From NCBI GenBank assembly GCA_949130485.1, contig OX422184.1, positions 9,650,996 to 9,714,995 on the forward strand: 64,000 bases of DNA, written 5' to 3'. Made by a program: the position numbers and the translations under genes. Below are positions 20,844 through 31,176 of the stretch, piece after piece. Every line of letters begins with the position of its first letter. The stretch's first letter is position 1. The stretch is from Agelas oroides. Its lineage: Eukaryota > Porifera > Demospongiae > Agelasida > Agelasidae. The notes under the pieces were generated by a model, which saw only the letters and a list, made by a program, of their open reading frames with translations, did no database searches and had not been told where the DNA came from.

Positions 20844-21619
20844 CCGTAGTGTCCCGTTAATACGCCCCCCCATTTTGTATACTACATCCCGCCTAAAGTG
20901 GGGGGGGGGGGGCTTATATTCGAGGATGCAATTAGTCTCGACTATAAGCCCCCCCCCCCCCAAAAGATTTTACGCAAGTGCTATGTACGCAATTAGGACA
21001 CTTCCACCTAACTATGGCAACGACTTTCAGGATCGAGAGTACTGTTCGCGGACATCACGTTTACAAAGCTGCGTGGTCTTCCTACATCGGAGAAGAGCTG
21101 CCAGTTCAATGCGAGGTCAATAACATTCACGACGACTTCGCTGTAGCTGTCCTCAAGAACGGCAACACTGTCGGTCATGTACCACGGGAAATTTCCAGAG
21201 TCTGCTGGTATTTCTTGCACAAGAGTGGCAGTGAGATGACTTGCATCGTCAATGGTGACAGAAGACGTTCTGAAGTTGATGGGAAAGGACTCGTGGTTCC
21301 GTGCCTGTACATCTTCAGAGGGAAACAAAAACACCTTGACAGACTGATAAACCTGTTTGCTAAACTAGCAGCTTAAAACTTGGAACATCTAACCGGCTTT
21401 TCTAAAAGCCACAAAACTTACAAAAGATTCACCGACTACTATAGTCTTACTGAACGCACTTGCAACGTATAGTAAGCACGTGTAGTTTTGATGTTCCAGA
21501 AGACGCTCACCGGGGGGCGTTATAACGAGTCAAACTACCCTGTGCAGGAACTTCGGCGGAAAAGAGGGGGGGGGGGGGCGGCGTAATTTCGAAGGGGGCG
21601 TATTAGCGGGACACTACGG
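20844..21619. mobile_element. TIR element with a HIRAN-like gene as cargo
   Basis: Terminal inverted repeats of 26 bp, CCGTAGTGTCCCG-TAATACGCCCCC, differ at one base and are flanked by TA on both sides (20842-20843, 21620-21621). TA duplication suggests Tc1/mariner- or similar-type mobilisation. Subterminal G-tracts (about 12-14 bases) occur near both ends, and a hairpin GGGGCTTATA...TATAAGCCCC lies at 20896-20960. The only ORF is not a transposase, so the element must be moved in trans. Confidence 0.8.
21014..21376 (+). CDS. Small HIRAN-like domain protein
   Basis: Intact intronless ORF of 120 codons. ATG at 21014 is followed by G (good context); stop TAA at 21374. It reads FRIESTVRGHHVYKAAW, GEELPVQCEVNNIHDDFAVA, VLKNGNTVGHVPREISRVCW and LVVPCLYIF. 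A G-hh-aromatic start, a 'P-xx-x(D)-AV-V...G-xVGHVPR' core and short length fit the HIRAN fold. HIRAN occurs in SNF2-type repair helicases such as HLTF, where it binds single-stranded 3' DNA ends, and as stand-alone small proteins. It lies wholly between the terminal repeats of a mobile element. The frame is intact while almost every other mobile ORF here is broken. Function in this context is not known. Confidence 0.7.
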   Translation: MATTFRIESTVRGHHVYKAAWSSYIGEELPVQCEVNNIHDDFAVAVLKNGNTVGHVPREISRVCWYFLHKSGSEMTCIVNGDRRRSEVDGKGLVVPCLYIFRGKQKHLDRLINLFAKLAA

Positions 21620-22829
21620 TAGTATTTCCTCTCTCTGGCTCTAGTAATGAAGGCGGGCTAGGGTCCTGTACACCGGAGCAAGCAGCTGTCAAAACAGATA
21701 CGGTGTGCCTGCGATAACGTCGATCAAACGGTACAAGTAAAACGGCCTTTGTTCCGAGCTTACCTGGAGTAGCGCTCCTGTTGTGAGTTACTATGAACCT
21801 CTTCTCTCCAGCAGTGAAGCGACTAGCGGCAGGAAATGTGAAAACAGTTTCTGAAAGCTACGACTAACACGCTTACCGCGTGGCTACCTCGGAGATTGCT
21901 CCGCCCCTTGCATCCCACCTCTTTCTGCCCAGGGCAATAATCATTATAAATAACCATCGGGGCATACCCCCGAGGTTGTTGAATGCTGTAATTATCGTCG
22001 TAAGGTGTGTTGAGCAGCGCTACATGCTCTTGAAGCACAGTCTGCAGCAGCTATACCATGTGGAGTAAATTTTGTAAGTAATTTTAGGACCTAAAGGGTT
22101 AAAGGACCCGCGTAAATAATATAACATACACAGGCCGGAGGAAGCGTTGGACATCCAATCTGAGTTGATATTCGTTAATGGCATGGTGCACTTACCCCAG
22201 GAATGAAATGTTGGTACACCAACAACTCTCCCTTCACCAACTACACCACCGTCACCCCTCCCAGCGACTCCTGAAGCGATTTTTCCACTTACGTGACGTC
22301 ACACATTCAATATACCTATGTATAAAATCATTGCTACGTGTATTGGGCGCGCTACCGTGCTTTGGACTAGTAATACGCGCGTAACACGTGAGTATAAAGC
22401 AAGTGAAAGTGTGCCTCGCTATTCATGACTGAAACTGCATTTCAAAAGGAATTTTAATTATATATGCTGTCAGCCATAAGGATTGAAGTGTGCTGTTAAT
22501 TCTTGTTAGGAGCAAGTGTCCTGGCCCATGTACTTGAACACTACAACCTTCTTCTGAAATGTCGGACCTGGTTTAGCCACTAATTTAGGCACCATATTTC
22601 CCTTCTGTCAGTGGTAACTTTTTCTTTGGAAGAAGACAGCAAACGAGCGTGCTTTCCAAAAGCACACATGACCCTCCAGACTCTCCTGCCATTCACTAGA
22701 ACACCACTGTCAAGACCTACTAACTATATGAACCATGTGCTGGATAGATTACGTTCACCTGGGCCATCTGAACTATGTAGAAAGAGAAAGATTCGAAAGA
22801 ACACACCACCTGTTGGTAAGTGGCGAAGG

Positions 22830-23080
22830 AAGGGAGTAGTGCAGGGCCGAAATCTGTTATGCCATCCCAGCGAGTAGGTGAATTTCAGGGGGATATGCTG
22901 ACAGTCTCAGGTGGCAGACTGTTCTGCAATGCCTGCCGGGAGGAATTAAGGACGAAACGGAGTGTAATTGTCAGTCACATAAAGAATGTAAAACATGCAA
23001 ACGGCAAGGCGAAATTAACAAAGAAGTCTACGTTTGACCAACCGCAGTCACATGTCAAATTTCATTCTATTCATCCTTAA
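22830..23080 (+). pseudogene. BED-like zinc finger of a hAT transposase
   Basis: An open frame reads GEFQGDMLTVSGGRLFCNAC, REELRTKRSVIVSHIKNVKH and ends at TAA 23078. CxxC and HxxxxH spacing is that of the BED finger that begins many hAT transposases and binds the element's ends. Another frame directly after it (ILKEEQKLL) may continue the protein. A related finger at 7690 shares FCxACREEL/V. No catalytic core follows; the sequence passes into an unrelated dispersed repeat at 23222. Confidence 0.6.
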
Positions 23081-23221
23081 AGAGGAGCAAAAGCTCCTAT
23101 GCAAGGAAATAGATGGGCATTGATGTTGAGGGGGGAAGTAAGCACGGAAGCTTCGAAGTGCCAAATCATTAGTGACAATGAGTCGCCCAAGAGAGAACTA
23201 AAACGACTGAGAGCCACAGAA

Positions 23222-23355
23222 AGAAGCCTCAAGCCTCTCACTCAAAGATAAACAATCCAGATTGAAAACCGGGCAAACAAATTAAGAACTAAAGTCAGTG
23301 ATAAACGAGACAAGAAAGCCTCAAAGAACAGTGTTCGAAACTGAACCCTCAATCC
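23222..23355. repeat. Near-identical repeat shared with 56526-56655
   Basis: About 130 bp (ACTCAAAGATAAACAATCCA through GAAACTGAACCCTCAATCCA) match 56526-56655 with only one or two differences. It is one of the youngest repeat pairs in the window. Confidence 0.8.
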
Positions 23356-23969
23356 AAGCCTGGTACATGCAGCCAGTGTATGGTGGACAAGCCAGGAGTT
23401 CCCACACCAACCTTCCTTGTTCTACCTCTACCTCCTGGCCATTAACTCGACTCATCCACTCAGTCCTCCCTGCCCACTCCTCGGCCTTCTCCCTCATTCT
23501 TGGATGGCTTGAGCGATAGCCGTCAAAGGCAAACTCGCTGACAGGCTTCTGTTGGAGTTAGGATGGCTAGACAGTTTCATAGTTCCATCAAATGTAATTG
23601 AAAGGTGCTTATTTTCTAAGTTAGATTCTCCACTTGTACTGGTCCTGTGACAGTACCTTTTCTATGTTTCCTACGTTACGAACTGGCCATGATTCAAAGG
23701 AATAAAAACGTCGACGGGAACACCCAATATATTTGTACACAATCCGAAGTGACATCACAATTCATTATAATACGTATTACAATTACAGTAGTTATCACAT
23801 ATTCTCTGTCCTGTGTCTCAAATGCCTCCTGTTTCTCCTAACCTGTCCAGTTGGAGTGTCTACTGTATAGGATCTGGGCGATTCCAGCTGTTGAGACACA
23901 ATACCCGGAGACTGGTTGCCTTCATACAGATGTACCGCAGATAAATAAGTATTCACTCCTGATTGGCCT

Positions 23970-25260
23970 CATCTCAAAGATTTCAGAGAGAAGGACAAAG
24001 AGTACAAGCTGCAACAGAAGCAGTATTATGATCAGAGACACTGGACACACACTGCAGTTGAGCTTCCAGAGGGCCATTCAGAAGACCATACTTGAGCAGT
24101 ACTCATCCTTGTTTACCAGTCTGGGAACGCTTAAGGGGGAATACAAGATCGAGCTAAAGCCAAATGCAAAGCCTTTTGCTTTATACACCCCAAGGACCGT
24201 CCCCTTCCCACTAAGAGAGAAAGTCCAGAAAGAACTGGCTAGGATGGAATCACTAGGGGTAATTTCCAAGGTAGAGACACCATCACTCTGGTGTGCGGGA
24301 ATGGTTGTGGTTCCCAAGAAGTCGGGAGCAATCCGTATGTGTTGATTATCGACCACTTAACGAAAGTGTTTTGAGAGAAGTCCATCCTCTTCCGACAGTG
24401 GAGGAACGTTGGAAGTGTTCTGGAGCACTGTTGATTCCAAACGGTAGTTTATTAAACCGAAATCTTCCGAATGGCGTGATAAATGTGGTTAGGTCACGTG
24501 ACCTTTCCTCAAGAGGGATCTGCGAGAATCCGCAATTGGAATCAAGCTTGGAAATACGGTAGCTCCGGCTAGCTTACTCAGGTTTCGAATGACTGAGATG
24601 CTCGCAGGTCTCGAAGGAGTGATTGTGCACATAGATGATGTCTTGGTGTATGGTAAGACACAGGGAGAACACAATGACAGACTACATGCCGTTCTCAAGA
24701 GGATCGAGTCAGCAAGGGGCACACTCAACAAAGACAAATGTGAATTTAGCAAGGACACACTCACCTTCTTGGGATAAGTCGTAGGCAAACAAGGAGTATC
24801 ATCTGACCTTGACAAGACGAGAGCCATCGTCGAAATAGAGGAGCCTAAGACTCTGAAGGAACTAAGGAGGTTCATGGGAATGGCTAATCAGTTAGGAAAG
24901 TTCAGCCCAAATCTAGCAGAGTGCTCACAACCCCTGCGTGAACTCCTGAGTCCCAGAAAGGCATGGGTGTGGGGACCAGTCCAGGAGGAGGCATTCCTGA
25001 AGGTGAAAGAGGAACTAACAAAACCCCACTGTGTTAGCCTAGGAGAATTTTGTCACAATATGTCCTACGTGTATGAATACACCACCCCAGTCGAACCAAT
25101 GTTGCAGTCATCTCTACCAAGTCACGCATGGGAGAAAGTTGGGACTGATTTGTTCCAGTTGAAAGATTCTATGTACCAGGTAGTGGTCGACTACTATTCC
25201 AGATACGCGGAAATACAGAAGCTGACTTCACGTACATCTGCTGGAGTCATCTCTGCATTG
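23970..25260 (+). pseudogene. Ty3/gypsy pol, shuffled and broken
   Basis: Order along the plus strand: a piece of the integrase-to-end region (KEYKLQQKQYYDQRH); RT start (GEYKIELKPNAKPFALY, VPKKSGAIRMC); a frameshift; VDYRPLNESVLREVHPLPTV to 24408; an inverted block; then MTEMLAGLEGVIVHIDDVLV containing the catalytic IDD, CEFSKDTLTFLG and a stop; EPKTLKELRRFMGMANQLGK; and finally integrase core start (WEKVGTDLFQLK, VVVDYYSRYAEIQKL). RNase H is absent. The minus ORF 24489-24875 is mainly a shadow, except that its end overlaps the inverted block. Confidence 0.8.
24409..24585 (-). other. 177-bp inverted block of RT coding sequence
   Basis: On the minus strand this reads LSKLAGATVF, a one-base deletion, then NCGFSQIPLEE, TFITPFGRFRFNKLPFGI, SAPEHFQ. 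This is exactly the RT segment missing between the plus-strand flanks at 24408 and 24586. CG sits at each breakpoint. No residues appear to be lost at either junction. Confidence 0.85.
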
Positions 25261-25465
25261 AAAGCCATTTCTTCACAGTTTTCACCATCCTCTCGGCTTG
25301 GAGGCACGTTATGAATTGGTCTACGGGCTCGTCTTGTTTTTGACATCTTCTGTTAAACCTGGCTCTCTCAAAAATGACATTTTTTCTGACTTGAAAAAAG
25401 GAGTCCAACTTATCGATCACTTTGGCGTAGTCTTTCTTTGAGGGTGGCTTTAGCTGAACAGTCAT
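25258..25465 (-). pseudogene. Gag fragment of the scrambled Ty3/gypsy element
   Basis: The frame starts with ATG at 25465, about 28 bases from the LTR edge. It reads MTVQLKPPSKKDYAKVIDKL, DSFFQVRKNVIFERARFNRR, KQDEPVDQFITCL, then shifts frame (GENCEEMA). 'Fxx(R)KNxxxERxxFxxRxQxxxEPVDxFIxxL' is the mid-capsid signature of this type of Gag. It runs directly into the 3' end of the plus-strand integrase piece near 25260, marking an inversion junction. Confidence 0.7.
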
Positions 25466-25615
25466 TGCTTCTTTGCCACCACTTCAACACCATGTAGTAT
25501 TTGTACTTTACGTTATGAACTGGCCATGATTCAAAACAATAAAAATGTTGACGGGAACACACAATTAATTTTATGTACACAATCCGGAAGTGATACTTGT
25601 GTAGTGAACTAATAC

Positions 25616-28600
25616 TCTCAGTTCCCATTTGTTGCTTATCAGCAAAAATTACTAAGCTTGGGGTAATAAGTTTTGAATTGGTTTGTGTTGCCTGTGACTA
25701 ACGATCGTATACTGAGAAGAAAACACATTAACTAAAAAACTGATGTCAAGTACCACCACAGTAATGGTCGGCTGGGTGCTTACATATCCAGTGCCCTTAT
25801 TGCTGTGAAGAAGTTGGTATTTGGTAATTACAATAGTTCTGGGTTGAAGAGGTACGATCCACTCGTCTGTAACTGGTTGTTGGGGATATGTTCACACACT
25901 TCTACACAACTCGAAGAGAAAGTCTTTCGCACCATCCTTGGCGATACCTGCATTGCTGGCTGGCTTGGGGGTGGTGCGCACACATTGATTGCAACACATT
26001 GATTGCAACACATGGAGATGATTCAGCAGAGAGAACAATTTGGATTCGTGAAGGGCTCTACCATGACCTGTGATGCGTGGAGCAGCAAGGATCTGACAGC
26101 ACTGCCCTCCAAATGAAGGCACTTTAACAGTGACTAGGCAGAGGGCTTAAACACGACCAGAACAGTGTGATGTTCTGTGAGTACAGTTGCCCTTCTAGCC
26201 AACCATACATACAGACCAAGACAGTCCAGCCAGAGTCAGAGACTCTTAATAAATGATGCCGTGTGGCAGCGAGGGATCGAGTGAAAACCATGGCATCAAG
26301 AAGACGCAGCACACTCGATGGTCATCCTGATGTCAACAAAAGAAGAGATACACAGGCTTCACCTGGTGAGTATCGACGTAAAATCAGAAGACTCCATCCT
26401 CCTCAAGAAGACCGTGATTTGCAGCCATTGTATATTGAAGGAGATTCAGGGCTTCACGCATTTCATGTACAGTAGTAGTCTCGTAGGCTACGAAAGATGT
26501 GGCTTGCAAGCTTTGTGTTTGCCAGAAACAGGAAGATGCGCCTAACGTTCTACTGCATCATAGCGCTGGATATTATACAGTCGTCAAGCTGCCTGTAGGG
26601 CGTGGCTTTCACTGCATCCCTTTTACCAAACCAAAGGATATAGCTGTTAGTAATCAATGGTTTCAAATGAAGAGACACTAAGAGCACACATCACGTGCTT
26701 TTCTTTCTACTTCAACAAAATAAGCAGAAGCAGATTTTTGGTGTACAATTCTGCATCGAACCCATATGTTTTCGGTCACAGAAAGCACAAATTCCCAACG
26801 AAACGGAGTAGTGGCATGTGTGTGTGCTCATGTGCCAAGACCCTTCCTGCGCATGCACATGTTTACATTATGCCAGCCAGACTTGCGATCGTGTTTGCTG
26901 GCTTCAATGTCACAATGATGAAAACCAGGACGGCTATTAGAGCAGAGGATACTTTAGTCACTGGTTGTCCGGGCATCCATATTGTTGTCCAACGTTTGAT
27001 GTCTTCAGAGATTGACTTGAATGGCCGTTTATGCTGAGCTTCGACGACTTCATGACCCCTCAACTGCCATGTATACTCAAATGTCCTTCGCCCCTCTCCG
27101 TCCCATTCTGTGGAGTTTGTAATCTGCTAAGAGGCATAAGGATGGGTGCTTCTTCAACAACTGCTGGCTTGCATCTATCACTCGACAATTCAGCCATTCA
27201 TGGGACTCTATCCATATTTTGTCAGAAACATGCTGGTAAGGATGTCTATCCAAGTGCTACTGGGAGATGGGAGGCTCTTTTTGTATGGGTGCTACTGCTT
27301 TCAGTCAAATGTGTAGCACATGAAACTTGGACCACACAAGCATCACACATAGCTGTCTTTGTGCAGCAAAAATCATCAGCTACATATAAACAGTTCACAA
27401 GTTATGGTGGTTAAAATATTAACCAACTCACGCACAAGATAACACGCGGTTAAGTTGCCCAGGAAACTGTAAGAAGCGCCCAGTGGCATCTTTTAAAGTA
27501 GTTATCAACTGCAGTTTCTTCCAGAATGTTCCCATCAGGTGCAGGTACAAGAGCTTGATGGTGGAAGCCCCAGTCGGCCATGATGTCAATGCCATTTCGC
27601 CCTTAAAGTGTTTCAAGGAATCCAGAGTGGCATGTTGTTCTACATCGGAAATAGGCATATCTAAGCTGAACTCACTGCAACAGCAGTCCGAAAGATATTG
27701 CGTCCGATTATTGATTACTTAGTCTAATTTAAAGGTATTTATACTGTACTATATAACAAATGTACACAACCTATATAACAAATGTACATCAAGTTGGTAC
27801 AAACTTTCCAACAGTTCCACTCCTCAAAACACAGTACAATTATCTATGTAACACTTCTGCATTAAATAGATGCATTTTGCTGTGTTTTTACAATTGTTTT
27901 GTTCTTTCTGCACCTGTCCGCACTGATTTTCAGCCATGGCCTAACAACTAGCGGACATCTATCCACGAGTGAGACAACTGAAGAGTATCAACAAGCAATT
28001 GCTAGCCTAAAGTCTTAGTGGAAGGCAAGCACAAGTGGCATCACACAGTTGTAAATGGAGGGACGATAATGACAGTTGAGGCAGGTCTGAAATATCTAGT
28101 TTGCTTGGCATTCGCCGACCAGGTTTCCTTTTCAGTACCAGACAGTGCAGGAGACAGTGCAAACGAGAACGGTGAATTTTTCAAAATCACAACAAGTGAA
28201 GCAGAGTAGTGTCTGTCAGTGATCGGTCGGCTGCGCTTTATTTGGAAATCTCAGGATGCATACATTTAACCACTGTAGTGCTTACCGAAATGGACAATTC
28301 ACATACCGCTCTCGTTACCCAAAAGCCTCACGGAAGACAGCTAAATGCAACAACGATATCTCAAAAACGGTTCAAGTACTCACCGTCATTTTAGCACGAA
28401 ACTGATGTTTATCACACACGGAGCTCTACAACCAGTCAGCATCTTCATAGCTTCAACTTCACCCTGGTCGATAAAGCTGGCACTGCCCGGCTGCTGCTCG
28501 TGGCGTAGGACGCTATTTTCTAATGTTGTATGCATGTGCACATGTAATCTCATTCCCACACGAAAGACCGCGGCCATTGGTCTGGGAGCGAGACTAGTGC

Positions 28601-29119
28601 ACACACAAGCCAGGCATGAGTACTGTCGTTTTTGGTTCACTTCTAATTCCCGTGTGTCCGTACCTGCAGAGCGTCGGAATACGTGTGCATGCGTGACTTA
28701 AAATCTTAGGTGACTTGATGTACTCCAATAGCTATGACTTCAGCTGAACCTGCTAGAACATGATGTACAATTCATGGAGGTTATTGACTTCCTGCCATCA
28801 GTCTTGGCTCTCTTACAAAAGTATTGAGAGAGGAAGGTGCTGTGTTTGCAGCAAGCGCAGGTCCTCAAGAGGCATTTCTACCACTTTGAAGGTTACAGGA
28901 AGTTCTTGGTTAGTTACTAATAATGAGTGGGTGTGACCGGAAATATGGACACACCCATCATGAGAGTATATACATATCTCAATGCTGTGGATAGCCGTGC
29001 TCTTATTACTGAAACTAAACGTTGAAATTGGTCATGGCCATCAACATGCAGTGACAATGAATGAACAGAAACAAGTATAATGCATTAAAGAGTTTCACAA
29101 AATCTAATGGCAAATATAG
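25616..29119. other. No clear gene; repeats and a possible RT scrap
   Basis: EQFGFVKGSTMT around 26036-26075 resembles a non-LTR RT motif, but too little is present to call it. The repeat family of 6607 occurs at 28352-28450. Other short ORFs (for example 26657-27037, 27428-27658 minus, 28018-28209) have no recognisable domain. Confidence 0.4.
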
Positions 29120-29362
29120 TTAGCTTTGGCTGCTATGCGCCCTATTATACTCCATCGTAGCCCTTTTAGCAGTTTCCAAAACAGCACTTGTTGGCTCATA
29201 CTTGAAACATGGCTCTGGATTAGCAAGTTTGATGGTAAGGATACTAGACAGTGTCCCATCAAGTTTGAGACTGGGTCTAACAGCAGTCTTATTCTTAGTC
29301 ACCATACTAAAAGCTCTCTCCTCTGCAGCATTAGAATGTGGCAAGACAAGTACCAACAGCAC
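29120..29362 (-). pseudogene. hAT transposase C-terminal dimerisation domain
   Basis: The minus frame reads LVLPHSNAAEERAFSMVTKN, KTAVRPSLKLDGTLSSILTI, KLANPEPCFKYEPTSAVLE. 'L-x-(I/L)PxSNAxxERxFSxxxxxKTxxRxxLxxxxLxxLLxIK' is the conserved C-terminal hAT dimerisation block. No upstream catalytic sequence is visible on this strand to the right. It is probably the tail of a degraded copy. Confidence 0.75.
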
Positions 29363-29465
29363 TAGGCCCTTCTACACTGTCGTCCATCTCGGTCTGAAGT
29401 TACACGCGGACGTTGATTACCCAGTCCTGATTCCGTCCCGGACCATGGTGGAGTGTAAACTAGGG

Positions 29466-29555
29466 ATACCCAGACTTTCCGTTCCGGATTTTGTCTGGCA
29501 GCTTTGGAGAATAATCGGAGCTGCGAGACAAAGTCCGGAACGGAAAGTCTGGTTT
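29466..29555. repeat. Foldback repeat, CCAGACTTTCCGTTCCGGA family
   Basis: Arms of about 30 bp (CCAGACTTTCCGTTCCGGAT ... TCCGGAACGGAAAGTCTGG) with GCAGCT near the centre. A relative with a shortened right arm is at 61411-61470. Confidence 0.75.
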
Positions 29556-29925
29556 TGAGGCTAACTATAAGTGTAAATTATGTGCGTGGCATATGTAATA
29601 TACTGCGCGTGAGATCGAGGTTATAATGCGTGTGAGAGTGAGATTGTGTCTAAATGCGTGTGTCTCACGCAGAATGCGTGAGAGGGTGGCAGCTCTGCGA
29701 TGGACGCATCTACACGCTCACTGTAGGTAGTGTCCTAACCACCAATGTATCTCAAATCAGTCTGTGCCAGCTTTTGTTCAGAGCTACTCTCAAAGTCAGG
29801 CTAGACTCATGTTTGTCACTGCTCTTGTAATGGACAACTTTGACTGCACCAAAATGAATGCACATTTCAAAAAATTCACAGCTTGTCTACGGGAGGGGCT
29901 CATTCACGAGTGCAAGCAAACATTA

Positions 29926-30642
29926 CTAGCCCCACCTCTCCCCCTTATGTCGCTAAACAACTCACGTCTCTGTTCCACACACAACCACCGTTCAGCTCCC
30001 TTGGGTACCAGAGCGTCAGCTACTGACACTACAGCACTCTACTAAACTCCTTAAGCTTATCTTCAAAGTTCCGACCACCACGAGGGGGTTCCGCCAGGCC
30101 ACATCTTAACTAACTTAATTATAAACTGATTATTGGATGCCAATGCCGACAGGAAATGGGGAAAATCCCCAATTTTACAGACAGTGAACAGATGAAGACT
30201 CCCAAAACTGACTATTCGCTACAATTTTAACAAGACAAAGAAGTCTATCAGCTTGGATTCCAGGTTTGTCGACCTTGAAAGTAACAGGGTTCTCTGCCAC
30301 CTTAAGATGCTGCACATAACTGAACTATGAATATTCCACGTTACATTTGTCAAGTCAACCCAATCCAGTGCTACCACAGAGCAAATATCACACCACTAAT
30401 CATATTCTTGAGGACCAATGAATGGAATGTTGCCTAGGGGTGTCACACAGAGCTAGCTAAATTCAACCTATTAATATGCACGAGGGGAGAGATTGCCTGA
30501 ATTCCAGACGGAATTACACGCCTTTAATGAGATTCATTGGAATTACACACCTTTAATGAGATTCTTTCTAGCCCCACCTCTCCCCCTTATGTCCTAAACA
30601 ATTCATGGCTCTCTTCCACACACAACCACTCTTCAGCTTTCT
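29926..30642. repeat. Direct repeat of about 78 bp
   Basis: 29926-30003 and 30566-30642 share CTAGCCCCACCTCTCCCCCT, TATGTC, AACTCA-G-CTCT-TTCCACACACAACCAC and TTCAGCT. The interval has no recognised gene. Confidence 0.6.
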
Positions 30643-30669
30643 TGTCTACTGCAGCGTAGAGAAAAGTGC

Positions 30670-30811
30670 TGGCTTGGTGATCCTCCTGATGCCTGGGTCA
30701 CAGATCCTTCAGCCAATGCAGTCATTGGTATAGTGGAATTCAAATGTCCATACACCAAGGCAGAACTGACCCCTGAAGAAGCCTGTGAGGACTTAGAATT
30801 CTACTGCTCCA
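30670..30811 (+). pseudogene. YqaJ-type nuclease fragment
   Basis: A frame reads WLGDPPDAWVTDPSANAVIG, IVEFKCPYTKAELTPEEACE, DLEFYCSM. PDA followed by (V)E-x-KCP is the PD-(D/E)xK nuclease core (D then ExK) of the YqaJ viral recombinase family; TPEEAC is also typical of the animal copies. These domains turn up in large transposon- and virus-derived genes of invertebrates. The fragment ends exactly where the 123-bp palindrome-headed repeat begins (30815), which suggests interruption by insertion. Confidence 0.7.
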
Positions 30812-30814
30812 TGG

Positions 30815-30937
30815 TAAATATGGTTTAACACTGTTAAACCAAGTTAACAGTGGGAGGGGTTACCACCTGCACATGCGCAGTAGCCACAGAATAACTCAGT
30901 AAGGTTTTGGTGCCATTAGCAGCAGAAGTTGGTCTCT
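30815..30937. repeat. 123-bp repeat headed by a palindrome, copy 1
   Basis: Starts TAAATATGGTTTAACACTGT with the palindrome TGGTTTAACACTGTTAAACCA and ends AGAAGTTGGTCTCT. Copy 2 is at 36195-36317 with about three mismatches. Confidence 0.85.
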
Positions 30938-31055
30938 AGTTAGCTCTGACTATATACCTTCCTCGAAACAGCCAGCTAGCCCTCGCATCCACGAAGCACT
31001 TTCCCTCCACCGCCCGCACTCTACCGATCGCGAAATAGCCTCCCACGCTAGCAAC

Positions 31056-31176
31056 CATGTCGGCGGACGAGGCAACCCCCCAGGAACTACCCACCGAGCA
31101 GGAGCAACACGTGGATCCCACCAACGCAGCCCAACTCCTGAGTAGACCCAGCAGCCACCTTCGACCAGCCCCCCAG
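31056..31176 (+). CDS. Candidate first coding exon, unknown protein
   Basis: ATG at 31056 in a favourable context (ACCATGT) opens MSADEATPQELPTEQEQHVD, PTNAAQLLSR. A possible donor (GTAGGT) follows at about 31177. The peptide is acidic and low-complexity, with no recognised domain. It could begin a host gene or a retroelement Gag. The upstream 240 bp include the 123-bp repeat, which might act as a promoter. No downstream exon was identified before the satellite. Confidence 0.3.

Larger units (their letters stand above)
20728..22098. mobile_element. piggyBac-type MITE carrying a nested element
   Basis: TTAA at 20724-20727 and 22099-22102 flank ends CCCTTTAAGTCC and GGACCTAAAGGG (11 of 12 complementary). 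A subterminal palindrome GTTGCAGATCTGCAAC lies at 20744. The MITE itself is about 0.6 kb; the rest is the TIR element at 20844-21619 inserted inside it. Confidence 0.75.
23640..25615. mobile_element. Scrambled Ty3/gypsy element: pol opposed to LTR and gag
   Basis: LTR-like sequences at about 23666-23760 and 25493-25600 are direct copies (GAACTGGCCATGATTCAAA, GGGAACACxCAAT, GTACACAATCCG-AAGTGA). The right one begins TGTAG and faces a minus-strand gag (25258-25465) across a short leader with a TGGTGTTGAAG-type primer site, so the element runs minus. Yet pol between the LTRs is on the plus strand. Inside pol one more block is flipped back (24409-24585). Confidence 0.65.

Noticed and set aside
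24586..24875. 128-codon minus ORF across the gypsy RT
   Set aside because: Outside the inverted block it is the antisense of recognisable plus-strand RT (HIDDVLV, ELRRFMGMANQ).
26030..26110. Possible LINE RT motif (FGFVKGSTMT)
   Set aside because: Too short, no second RT motif in any frame nearby.
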